From positions 547,793 through 611,792 of the forward strand of contig CAJNDS010002089.1 of assembly GCA_905221605.1 (NCBI GenBank): a stretch of 64,000 nucleotides of DNA, given 5' to 3'. The position numbers and the translations under genes are program-made. The notes beneath the pieces were generated by a model that did no database searches, had not been told where the DNA came from, and saw only the letters and a list, made by a program, of their open reading frames with translations. Each line of letters opens with the position of its first letter. Positions within the stretch are counted from its first letter, which is position 1. This DNA is from Symbiodinium natans. Its lineage: Eukaryota; Sar; Dinophyceae; Suessiales; Symbiodiniaceae. This document shows, one piece after another, positions 1 to 8,710 of the stretch.

Positions 1-99
1 CGGTTGTGACGTTTTTGTTGGTTTCATACAGACAGTATTCGCTTCATACATAAGCAGCACAAGAAATCGCCCCTCTAACCTTTTTTAAAGCTTTCAGGG

Positions 100-680
100 C
101 TTAAGGATTTCGGATTTGCTAAGAAACGTCCTTTCCAGCTTCCGGCATGCGCTGCCCACATCTCTTTTGGGGTTCAGGGCTGAACCCCAACTCCTCAGGG
201 TCGACCAGTCCTTGAACCCTGCAAAGCTTCCCAGCCAACATCCCCTTTTTGCTTTGGGGGGATAGGGCTTGCGCGCCACCCACCATCCCTAAACCCTAAA
301 CCCTAAACCCTAAACCCTAAACCCTAAACCCTAAACCCTAAACCAACCCTAAACCTCAAAAGGGGACTCCCAGTGCCATGTCTGTTCGCACTTGAGGGTG
401 CCCGGCAAACATCTGCTTTTCGGCCTCTGGGGCTTGCCACCCAACATCTCTTTTTTGGGGGGCTAACAGGCTTGTTGCCACCATGTCCTTCGGGCGCTTC
501 GGGCTTGCCACCCTCTCCGTTTTAGGGCTTAGGCTTAAGCTTTCCTGCTTGGTGCTTGCCATGATCTACTTTCAAGGGGTTAGGGCTTGCCACCCCAGAT
601 CTCTTGAGTTTGCGATCTCCTTTCGGGGGTTCGGGCTACCACCAAGCATCTACTTGTAGGGTCTGCATATTGGGTCTTCC
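100..680. repeat. Degenerate minisatellite (GGGCTTGCCACC-type)
   Basis: The phrase 'gggcttgccacc' recurs with variations roughly every 45-70 bases. It is often preceded by a 'cttttgggg' or 'tttcggggg' block and followed by 'catctc'. Examples lie near 420-500, 500-600 and 630-650. Copies are diverged and contain stops in every frame, so I read it as non-coding satellite. Bases 681-890 hold nothing I recognise. Confidence 0.5.
287..342. repeat. Interstitial telomeric repeat (CCCTAAA)8
   Basis: Eight perfect tandem copies of CCCTAAA (TTTAGGG on the other strand) are followed by degenerate copies to about 355. This is the plant/alveolate-type telomere repeat. It lies between other sequences and not at a chromosome end in this window, so it is an interstitial array. 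Short degenerate relatives occur at about 11628-11655, 12815-12830, 53030-53055 and 61760-61805. Confidence 0.9.
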
Positions 681-940
681 GAGGCCCTGAGACACAAACA
701 AAAAGCCATACAACTGTCAACTGACGAAAAAAACAACAAACCCAGCTCTACCGCGTCATGATCCAGGAACCTCACAGTTCTATCGGCGAGCCAGTCGGGC
801 TAGGCAAGCTGCCTCGGCCCCGTGTCCTCCCCTTCTTGAGGTTACACTAAGCACTACGCCCTCAGAGAGCCTCCACATGGCTCTCGTACCTTGAAGGGGT
901 CTGGGGCACGCCTGGCGCTTGAGGAACCGTGTCCCCCCCT

Positions 941-1150
941 CTCAAACATCTCAAGCATCTCAAACATCTCAAGAATCTCAAACATCTCAAAGATCTCTAA
1001 CATCTCAACATCTCAAACATCTCAAACATCTGAAACATCTCAAACATCTCAAACATCTCAAACATCTCAAACATCTCAAACATCTCAAACATCTCAAACA
1101 TCTCAAGCATCTCAAACATGTCAAAAATCTCAAACATCTCAAACATCTCA
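941..1150. repeat. 9-bp tandem repeat (AACATCTCA)n
   Basis: About 23 copies of a 9-base unit, consensus AACATCTCA, with point changes (for example 'agcatctca', 'aacatctga') and one shortened unit. Nine is a multiple of three, so every frame repeats as a tripeptide: Thr-Ser-Gln or His-Leu-Lys on the plus strand, Met-Phe-Glu on the minus strand. It abuts the 3' side (minus-strand sense) of the first Ser/Thr tract. Confidence 0.85.
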
Positions 1151-4054
1151 AGCCCAACCCCCAAGATGTCCAGGAGCGCCAAGAAATGCTGAGGGGCTCG
1201 TGCTACTTGAGGAGGTTGACGAAGTGGTTGTGGAAGAACTGGACGTAGAAGAAGATGATGTCGTGGAGGTTGAAGTGCTGCTGGAAGACGTAGTTGTGCT
1301 GCTGCTTGAGGTGCTAGAAGTTGATGATGTGCTGCTACTGGTGCTACTCGTCGACGTAGAACTTGTTGATGTGGTCGTCGATGTTGTAGAGCTGGAAGAT
1401 GTACTACTAGATGTCGTGCTGCTGCTACTTGACGACGTCGAAGTTGTTGTGCTGGAGGATGTACTGGTGGAGGTGCTACTCGACGTGCTTGACGTGGACG
1501 TCGAGGACGTTGTGGATGATGAGGTGCTTGACGTTGTACTGGTGCTGGTGCTGCTTGTCGATGAGGAGCTTGTTGAAGAAGTGGTGGAGCTAGTCGTCGA
1601 GCTGGTGCTTGAGGAAGTTGTTGTGGTTGAAGACGAAGTGGAAGAGCTGGATGTTGACGAAGTCGACGTTGTGGAGCTTGTTGTGCTGCTGGAAGACGTG
1701 GTAGTACTGCTGCTGGTCGTGCTGGAAGTCGATGATGTGCTGCTGGTACTGCTACTTGTCGATGTGGACGTAGACGATGTTGAAGTCGAGGATGTCGAAC
1801 TGGATGAACTTGTGCTGGAAGATGTGGAGGTGGAAGACGTCGTGCTGGAGGAGCTTGACGTAGTGGTGGTTGATGTAGAAGAGGTGGAAGTAGAAGAAGA
1901 CGACGTTGTGGAGCTTGTTGTGCTGCTGGAAGATGTGGTTGTGCTGCTGCTAGTCGTGCTGGAAGTCGATGACGTGCTGCTGGTACTGCTACTTGTGGAT
2001 GTGGACGTAGACGATGTTGAAGTCGAGGATGTCGAACTGGATGAACTTGTGCTGGAAGATGTGGAGGTGGAAGACGTCGTGCTGGAGGAGCTTGATGTGG
2101 TGGTGGTTGATGTGGAAGATGTAGAAGTAGAAGAAGACGACGTTGTGGAGCTTGTTGTGCTGCTGGACGACGTGGTTGTGCTGCTGCTGGTCGTGCTGGA
2201 AGTCGATGACGTGCTGCTGGTACTGCTACTTGTGGATGTGGACGTAGACGATGTTGAAGTCGAGGATGTCGAACTGGATGAACTTGTGCTGGAAGATGTG
2301 GAGGTGGAAGACGTCGTGCTGGAGGAGCTTGACGTGGTGGTGGTTGATGTGGAAGACGTAGAAGTAGAAGAAGACGACGTTGTGGAGCTAGTTGTGCTGC
2401 TGGAAGACGTGGTCGTGCTGCTGCTTGTCGTGCTGGAAGTCGATGACGTGCTACTGGTACTGCTACTTGTGGACGTGGACGTAGATGATGTTGAAGTCGA
2501 GGATGTCGAACTGGATGAACTTGTGCTGGAAGATGTGGAGGTGGAAGACGTCGTGCTGGAGGAGCTTGACGTGGTGGTGGTTGATGTAGAAGAGGTGGAA
2601 GTAGAAGAAGACGACGTTGTAGAGCTTGTTGTGCTGCTGGAAGACGTGGTTGTGCTGCTGCTGGTCGTGCTGGAAGTCGATGACGTGCTGCTGGTACTGC
2701 TACTTGTGGATGTGGACGTAGACGATGTTGAAGTCGAGGATGTCGAACTGGATGAACTTGTGCTGGAAGATGTGGAGGTGGAAGACGTCGTGCTGGAGGA
2801 GCTTGATGTGGTGGTGGTTGATGTGGAAGATGTAGAAGTAGAAGAAGACGACGTTGTAGAGCTTGTTGTGCTGCTGGAAGACGTGGTTGTGCTGCTGCTG
2901 GTCGTGCTGGAAGTCGATGACGTGCTACTGGTACTGCTACTTGTGGATGTGGACGTAGACGATGTTGAAGTCGAGGATGTCGAACTGGATGAACTTGTGC
3001 TGGAAGATGTGGATGTAGAAGACGTCGTGCTGGAGGAGCTTGACGTGGTGGTGGTTGATGTAGAAGAGGTGGAAGTAGAAGAAGACGATGTTGTGGAGCT
3101 TGTTGTGCTGCTGGAAGACGTGGTTGTGCTGCTGCTGGTCGTGCTGGAAGTCGATGACGTGCTGCTGGTACTGCTACTTGTGGATGTGGACGTAGACGAT
3201 GTTGAAGTCGAGGATGTCGAACTGGATGAACTTGTGCTGGAAGATGTGGAGGTGGAAGACGTCGTGCTGGAGGAGCTTGACGTGGTGGTGGTTGATGTGG
3301 AAGACGTAGAAGTAGAAGAAGAGGACGTTGTAGAGCTGGATGTTGACGAAGTCGATGTTGTAGAGCTTGTTGTGCTGCTGGAAGATGTGGTTGTGCTGCT
3401 GCTTGTCGTGCTAGAAGTCGATGATGTGCTGCTGGTACTGCTACTTGTAGACGTGGACGTAGACGATGTTGAAGTCGAGGATGTCGAACTGGATGAACTT
3501 GTGCTGGAAGATGTTGTGCTGGAGGAGCTTGTCGTGGTGGAGGAAGATGTGGAAGAGGTAGAGGTAGAAGAGCTAGATGTGGAAGTGGTTGATGTGGATG
3601 AAGTGGACGTGGAAGAACTCGATGTAGACGTACTTGAGGAAGTTGTCGAAGTGCTGCTGGACGACGTGGACGTGGAGCTTGTGCTTGAAGACGTTGAAGA
3701 TGTAGTGCTGCTTGAGGATGTGCTTGATGAAGTCGATGTACTTGACGACGTGGTTGTACTGGTAGTTGAACTCGTGCTGGTTGAGGTGGTCGATGAAGAT
3801 GTTGTGCTTGAGGTGGTCGAAGTGGACGAGCTCGTGGTGCTTGTGGTGCTTGTACTTGATGAAGTGGAGCTCGAAGTTGTTGAGGATGATGTCGTTGATG
3901 ACGTGCTGCTCGACGACGTGCTTGTTGTGGTACTGGTTGTGGAGGATGACGTAGACGAGGTGGATGAAGAGCTGGACGTGCTACTGGTAGATGTTGAGGT
4001 CGACGTCGTGCTGCTTGACCTCTGCTGAGTGCTTCGCTGTGTGCGCAGAAGCAT
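1148..4054 (-). CDS. Ser/Thr-only low-complexity protein, tract 1
   Basis: A minus-strand open frame of about 968 codons is composed almost wholly of serine and threonine after a short start (M-L-L-R-T-Q-R-S-T) and before a short tail (A-F-L-G-A-P-G-H-L). It uses TCN, ACN and AGC/AGT codons in mixture, so the protein is more conserved than the DNA. The same DNA read on the plus strand gives an unnatural Val/Leu/Asp/Glu polymer that is also open. In the stretches I read, a plus-strand Leu codon is always preceded by a codon ending in G or A. That is the condition for the minus strand to read Ser (AGY) and not Arg (AGR), so I choose the minus strand. No signal peptide or anchor is visible. It may be one exon of a larger mucin-like gene that includes the next two tracts. 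No enzymatic function can be claimed. Confidence 0.5.
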   Translation of the reverse strand: MLLRTQRSTQQRSSSTTSTSTSTSSTSSSSSTSSTSSSTTSTTTSTSSSSTSSTTSSSTTSSSTSSSTSTTSTTSSSTSTTSSTTSSSTTSTSTSSTTSTTTSSSTSTSSSTSSSSTTSSTSSSTSSTSTSSSSTSTTSSSTSTSSSSTSTSSTSTTSTSSSSTSTSSTSSSTTTSSSSTTSSSTSSSSSTSSTSTSSTSTSTSSSTSSTSSTSSTTSSSTTTSSSSTTSSTTSTSSTSSSTTSSSSTSTSSTSTTTTSSSSSTTSSTSTSSSTSSSSSTSSTSTSSTSTSTSSSTSSTSSTSSTTSSSTTTSSSSTTSSTTSSSSTSTSSTSTTTTSSSSSTTSSTSTSSSTSSSSSTSSTSTSSTSTSTSSSTSSTSSTSSTTSSSTTTSSSSTTSSTTSSSSTSTSSTSTTTTSSSSSTTSSTSTSSSTSSSSSTSSTSTSSTSTSTSSSTSSTSSTSSTTSSSTTTSSSSTTSSTTSSSSTSTSSTSTTTTSSSSSTTSSTSTSSSTSSSSSTSSTSTSSTSTSTSSSTSSTSSTSSTTSSSTTTSSSSTTSSTTSSSSTSTSSTSTTTTSSSSSTTSSTSTSSSTSSSSSTSSTSTSSTSTSTSSSTSSTSSTSSTTSSSTTTSSSSTTSSTTSSSSTSTSSTSTTTTSSSSSTTSSTSTSSSTSSSSSTSSTSTSSTSTSTSSSTSSTSSTSSTTSSSTTTSSSSTTSSTTSSSSTSTSSTSTTTTSSSSSTTSSTSTSSSTSSSSSTSSTSTSSTSTSTSSSTSSTSSTSSTTSSSTTTSSSSTTSSTTSTSSTSSSSTSSSTTTTSSSTSSTTSSTTSSTSSSSTSSTSTSTTSSTSSSTTSSTSTSSTSSSTSTSTSSSTTTSTSSSSSSTTSSSTSSSSTTSTTTSTSSTSTSSTSSSTSSTSSTSSSSTTTSSSSTSTSTTSSSSTSSSSTTTSSTSSSSTSPSAFLGAPGHLGGWA
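1674..3560. repeat. 237-bp higher-order tandem repeat inside Ser/Thr tract 1
   Basis: Units begin at 'gag ctt/cta gtt gtg ctg ctg' at 1674, 1911, 2148, 2385, 2622, 2859 and 3096, each exactly 237 bases (79 codons) apart. A 30-base insertion at 3333-3362 precedes an eighth, partial unit from 3363. Copies differ by scattered single bases, mostly at the shared third codon position. Flanking DNA at 1200-1670 and 3570-4030 has the same composition but lacks the 237-bp periodicity. Confidence 0.9.
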
Positions 4055-5213
4055 CGAGCACGTGCTAGCGAAAGCAAAGCACGTAGCACGTGCTCAGGAC
4101 GAGCTGCTCTTGCCCACTAGCCGTGGCTCTGAACAAAACACTTTACCCGAAAGCCCTGCAGGACCCCCTCAGGAAATCGAGTTTGAAACTCTGAAACTCA
4201 TCCCCTGAACCTATGGACCGCGCTCTATCCACCCTCTAGGTTGTGCCTCGGGACCCTAATCCTTCAATTTGGGCGGCTCCGCTGGCTCCGCTGGCTCCGC
4301 TCCCTTTGGTCTCCTGAAACCCTCGCAAAAACCCTACTAAACCTCCCATGGACTTCGTGGACCCCCTATAGCCCCTTACTTTACTCTCCAAAGTTCCGAC
4401 CCCGATGGCCCTGAGCCCTCTGACCCCTGCGAAGCACCTAAGACAGAGGGAAGGACCCTGACGAGCCCCATGCTTCTGAAGCATATGGATCTCGCATGAC
4501 CTCTGTGAAGCTGCTGGCCCATTTATGAGACCACAGCCTGTGTGTTCGGGTTTGCGAGCTCTGCCTTAGGCACGATGGCAGCCCTGTGGTCAGGGTCAAC
4601 GGAAACCTTCTGTTGCGTTTGGGTCCTATTTCTGGAGGTTTCGGCTTCGCAACCTTGGACAGAGGGTTGGCCATCAACCCCCATAGGAAAGCCCCCGTGA
4701 AGCACTATGCTCACGTCAGCTCCACGGTTTAGTGTTCCAGGTATGCACGTGATTCCGGATGTCCGCCGGCGACCACACAGCCACCCATCAAACACATGCG
4801 CTTGAAGCTCATGGGGCAGCATTCCGACTTCAGGCACACCGTGTGCACACCCTCTTGTCGCAACTTAAGAGCGGCGACACGTCTGCGTAGGGCCTGCATT
4901 GATCCCAACACTTCTACTTGTAGAAGTGTTCCCCTAAGCACTGCCGAAGAAGCTTCAGATGCCAGATGCACGGACGCCCGAGAAAAGGCGCGGCGGGCGC
5001 GGCGCCAAGTTTACTAACAGGCGAGGAAATGGACTTTGTGATACCCCAGCACACATGATCTCAAAGATTGCAACCATGAGCACGCAATGAAAGCATGGAA
5101 ACTGCCCATGGGCATCCGTAGCCTTGCAAGCCTTCCTAGTGCTACGATGTTCCCCTTTCCCCATGCTGTCATACAAAGCGCACGGGACAGACCGCAAATG
5201 CACCAAATCGACC
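4055..5213. other. Spacer between Ser/Thr tracts 1 and 2
   Basis: No recognisable gene. One striking element is a perfect 24-base palindrome at 4907-4930 (11-bp stem, TT loop). The stretch 4270-4300 contains a short 'ctccgctgg' triplication. Otherwise it is unremarkable mixed sequence with stops in all frames, compatible with an intron or intergenic DNA. Confidence 0.5.
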
Positions 5214-6713
5214 TCAAAGCTGAGTGCTTGACGAAGTGGAAGTAGAAGACGATGTGCTGGACGAGGTCGTCGTGGAAGTGCTGCTGGTGGATGATGTACT
5301 TGAGGACGACGATGTGCTTGTTGTGGTGGACGTTGTCGTGCTGCTGGTAGATGTGGTACTGGTGCTGGTCGAAGAGGACGAGCTGCTTGACGTAGATGTG
5401 GTTGAGGTTGTAGTGGAGGTGCTTGATGTGCTGCTGGTGGAAGTCGTAGTGCTGCTGCTCGACGTGGAAGATGTGGATGTGGAAGTCGTCGATGTGGAGG
5501 AGGTGCTCGTGCTTGTGCTACTCGTGCTGCTCGATGATGTGGATGACGTTGTCGTTGAGGATGTCGAGCTAGAACTTGTCGAAGTGGATGTGATGCTGGT
5601 GCTGCTGGATGAAGTGGATGTCGAGCTTGTTGTTGTGGAGGTGCTGCTGCTGGACGTTGAGGTGGTGCTGCTAGTCGAAGTTGATGAAGATGAGGATGTC
5701 GTTGAAGTGCTTGACGTGCTTGAGGTTGAAGTTGAAGTGGTGCTTGAAGAGGTACTGGAAGAAGACGTTGTACTCGTGCTGCTGCTGGTCGAAGATGTCG
5801 TCGATGTGGAGGTGATGCTCGAGGACGTGGACGTGGAGGTGCTGCTTGTCGTCGAGGTGCTGCTCGACGATGTTGAGGAAGTTGACGAGGACGAAGAGGT
5901 ACTCGATGAAGAAGATGTGGATGACGTGGTGGTCGAAGTGCTGCTTGTTGAGGTTGTGCTTGATGTGCTGCTTGAAGTTGATGTTGAAGTAGATGAAGTT
6001 GATGTGCTTGACGTGCTCGAAGTTGTGGAGCTGGAGGTCGTCGTCGAGGTGCTACTGCTTGTCGTGATAGATGTAGATGTTGTTGTTGTGCTTGTGGTGC
6101 TTGTTGTTGTACTTGTTGAAGAAGTTGAGCTGGAAGATGTGGAGGTCGAACTGCTTGATGTGGTTGAACTGCTGGTGCTAGTCGATGAGGTGGAAGAGCT
6201 CGAACTTGAGGATGTTGTGGTGGCAGTGGTGCTGGAAGATGTACTTGTAGAGCTCGATGTGCTTGAAGATGTGCTGGTGCTGGACGAGGAGCTTGTGCTG
6301 GATGTGGTGCTGCTGGAACTTGTTGTGCTGGTGCTTGTTGTGCTGGACGAAGAAGTTGATGAAGACGTGATAGAGGAGGTGCTGCTCGATGTCGAGGATG
6401 TGGTGCTGCTGCTTGTTGACGTGGACGTGGTGGAAGAACTGCTTGTTGAAGTTGAGCTGGATGTGGATGAACTTGATGTAGCAGATGTCGTGGAAGTAGA
6501 TGTAGTTGTGCTACTGGATGAAGAAGTTGACGAGGAAGTCGTCGTTGTCGAAGACGTGCTGCTGGTGGTCGAGCTTGAAGACGATGACGAGGTTGTGGAG
6601 GTTGTGGTAGAGCTCGAAGATGTTGACGATGTCGTTGGCGATGTTGTGGTGCTCGAAGACGAGGAAGAAGATGAAGTAGAGCTGCTTGAGGAACCTGTGT
6701 CATTATTGGTCAT
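5214..6713 (-). CDS. Ser/Thr-only low-complexity protein, tract 2
   Basis: This minus-strand frame of about 499 codons starts M-T-N-N-D-T-G-S-S and is then Ser/Thr throughout, with rare Pro, Ala or Ile. It ends S-S-S-T-Q-L-stop. A good splice acceptor (ACACAG|GTTCC, minus sense) lies just inside the apparent start, so this may be an internal exon and not a free-standing gene. Unlike tracts 1 and 3 it shows no clear long-period repeat. The codon mixture is again free at third positions while Ser/Thr identity is kept. It is similar in style to tracts 1 and 3, so the three may be exons of one minus-strand gene or a tandem family. Mucin-like or cell-surface function would only be a guess. Confidence 0.45.
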   Translation of the reverse strand: MTNNDTGSSSSSTSSSSSSSSTTTSPTTSSTSSSSTTTSTTSSSSSSSTTSSTSSTTTTSSSTSSSSSTTTSTSTTSATSSSSTSSSTSTSSSSTTSTSTSSSTTSSTSSSTSSITSSSTSSSSTTSTSTTSSSSTTSSTSSSSSTSTSSSTSSSTSTSSSTTATTTSSSSSSSTSSTSTSSSTTSSSSTSTSSSSTSSTSTTTSTTSTTTTSTSITTSSSTSTTTSSSTTSSTSSTSTSSTSTSTSSSTSSTTSTSSTSTTTSSTSSSSSTSSSSSTSSTSSSSTSTTSSTSTSTSSSITSTSTTSSTSSSTSTTSSSSTSSSTTSTSTSSTSSTSTTSSSSSTSTSSTTSTSSSSTSTTTSSTSTSSSSTSITSTSTSSSSTSSTTTSSTSSSSTSSTSTSTSSTSTTSTSTSSTSSSSTTTSTSSTSSTSTTTSTTSTSSSSSSSTSTSTTSTSSTTTSTTTSTSSSSSTSSTSSTSTTTSSSTSSSTSTSSSTQL

Positions 6714-7278
6714 TATTGGAAGAAACGTGGGAGAGGGGGGGGGGGCTTGTAGAAGATCAGAGGCGATTCAAATTTTAAGCGCGTCATACCGACAGGCTTC
6801 GGGGGTTCAACCCCAGTTGATGCCTTGAGTTTTGTTGAGTATCCTGTGAATAAAGAGCAGGAACAAATTACGAATCTGACGTTTGAAGCTGCCAGAATGT
6901 CTGAGAGCTTGTGCATGTGCAGGTGTGACTGCTTGAATATTGGCGTGAAGATTGATGAACGTTAGCGGAGCTCCGACTGGGTTTTCTGGTGACAGCGCTT
7001 GCTGGAAAAAACATCCAGAGCAGCTGCGACTGAACCACGCTTAGCAAAAGAATTCTTTCCATCTTCAGTCCAAAGCTTCGGGCAGCAAGAATGGTCTCAT
7101 TTCGACGGATTAAGAGCTCTGAAAGGATGGTACGCAGGAAAAGCCGAGAGGACAAACTGCAGCAAAAGCAAAAACCAAGTGAAGGAAGGAAAGAAGGAAC
7201 AGGAGTTGCCTACACTGATGACCTGCTGATCGTTGGAGATGACTCACTGATCGGAACTAGCTCATCATGTGGGACGCA
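6714..7278. other. Spacer between Ser/Thr tracts 2 and 3
   Basis: No gene recognised. It contains a run of G at 6735-6746 and ordinary mixed sequence. It could be an intron on the minus strand if the Ser/Thr tracts belong to one gene, but I could not define a matching donor. Confidence 0.4.
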
Positions 7279-8705
7279 CTAGCCCTTTCGGACCAACGTC
7301 ATAAAACATACCCGCGTAGAAAACACAAGAACGAAACAAAAACTCGCCCCAACTTTGAGGCAGATACTGCTTGTTGATGTTGATGTTGATGACGTGCTGC
7401 TTGAGAAAGTCGACGTGGAGGAAGAAGTACTGGTACTGCTCGTGGAAGTAGAGGAAACTGATGTCGAGGTGGAGGAAGTGCTCGTGGTAGTCGTTGATGT
7501 TGACGAGCTTGACGTGGATGTGGACGAGCTTGACGTGGTGCTGCTAGTTGTGGACGACATGCTGGTAGAAGATGTGCTGGTGCTGCTTGTGGATGTAGTC
7601 GATGTACTTGAAGTTGTGGACGTCAAAGTCGTGGAGCTCGAAACGCTGGTCGAGCTGGTGGCAGATGTGGTTGAGGTGACTGTGGTTGTGGATGTCAGGC
7701 TTGTCGACGATGTCAGAGTCGTCGATGTAGTGACAGAGGTCGTGCTGGTGACGGTTGTGGTGCTCGTAACACTCGTGGTGCTACTGAAAGATGTCGTCGA
7801 TGTAGCCGTAGTGGTGGATGTAACGCTAGTGGTGCTGGAGACGGATGTCGTGCTGGTGACAGTTGTGGTGCTCGTAGTTGTGGTGCTCGTAACACTAGTG
7901 GTGCTACTGACTGATGTCGTGGATGTAGCCGTAGTGGTGGATGTAACGCTGGTGGTGCTGGAGACGGATGTCGTGCTGGTGACAGTTGTGGTGCTCGTAA
8001 CACTAGTGGTGCTACTGACTGATGTCGTGGATGTAGCCGTAGTGGTGGATGTAACACTGGTGGTGCTGGAGACGGAGGTCGTGCTGGTGACAGTTGTGGT
8101 GCTCGTAACACTCGTGGTGCTACTGAAAGATGTCGTCGATGTAGCCGTAGTGGTGGATGTAACACTGGTGGTGCTGGAGACGGATGTCGTGCTGGTGACA
8201 GTTGTGGTGCTCGTAACACTAGTGGTGCTACTGACTGATGTCGTGGATGTAGCCGTAGTGGTGGATGTAACACTGGTGGTGCTGGAGACGGATGTCGTGC
8301 TGGTGACAGTTGTGGTGCTCGTAACACTAGTGGTGCTACTGACTGATGTCGTGGATGTAGCCGTAGTGGTGGACGTAATGGTTGTGCTGCTTGTTGTCAC
8401 GGATGTAGTCGATGTAATTGAAGTTGTGGACGTCAAAGTCGTGGAGCTCGAAACGCTGGTCGAGCTGGTGGCAGATGTGGTTGAGGTGACTGTGGTTGTG
8501 GATGTCACGCTTGTCGACGATGTCAGAGACGTCGATGTAGTGACAGAGCTCGTGCTGCTGACAGTTGTGGTGCTCGTAACACTTGTGGTGCTACTGAATG
8601 ATGTCGTGGATGTTGCTGTAGTGGTCGACGTAACACTGGAAGTGCTGGAGGCGGAGGTTGTAGATGTTGCACTGGTTGACGTTGTTGTCAGAGTTGTAGT
8701 GGTAG
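7279..8705 (-). CDS. Ser/Thr-rich protein, tract 3 (with Val/Ala)
   Basis: The minus-strand Ser/Thr frame runs from about 8705 to 7370. The first in-frame ATG is at 8508, but Ser/Thr coding clearly continues upstream of it, so the real 5' end is probably an upstream exon. Here regular Val, Ala, Leu or Phe residues interrupt the Ser/Thr run (motif T-S-T-T-S-V-S-S-T-T-S-V). The 3' part (7279-7370) leaves the repeat and encodes a short hydrophobic tail containing F-C-F-V-L-V-F. That could be a C-terminal membrane-anchor-like segment or simply read-through into an intron. Role unknown; a secreted or surface mucin-like protein is one possibility. Confidence 0.45.
7592..8530. repeat. 108-bp tandem repeat flanked by a direct duplication
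   Basis: The core phrase 'ctcgtaac' recurs at 7763, 7886, 7994, 8102, 8210 and 8318. Spacing is 108 bases (36 codons) except the first, which carries 15 extra bases. A separate segment of about 130 bases, starting 'gatgtagtcgatgta', occurs at about 7592-7720 and again at about 8402-8530, bracketing the 108-bp array in direct orientation. Confidence 0.85.
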
Positions 8706-8710
8706 CCTAA

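Noticed and set aside
891-4028. Plus-strand 1045-codon frame of Val/Leu/Asp/Glu (similar frames at 5224-6828 and 7355-8710)
   Set aside because: It is the complement of the Ser/Thr frame. Asp/Glu swaps follow third-position noise and Leu contexts are constrained only by the minus reading, so I regard it as a shadow.
6795-6815. B-box-like 'gggttcaacccc'
   Set aside because: The T-stem fails after two or three pairs and no other tRNA arms are present.
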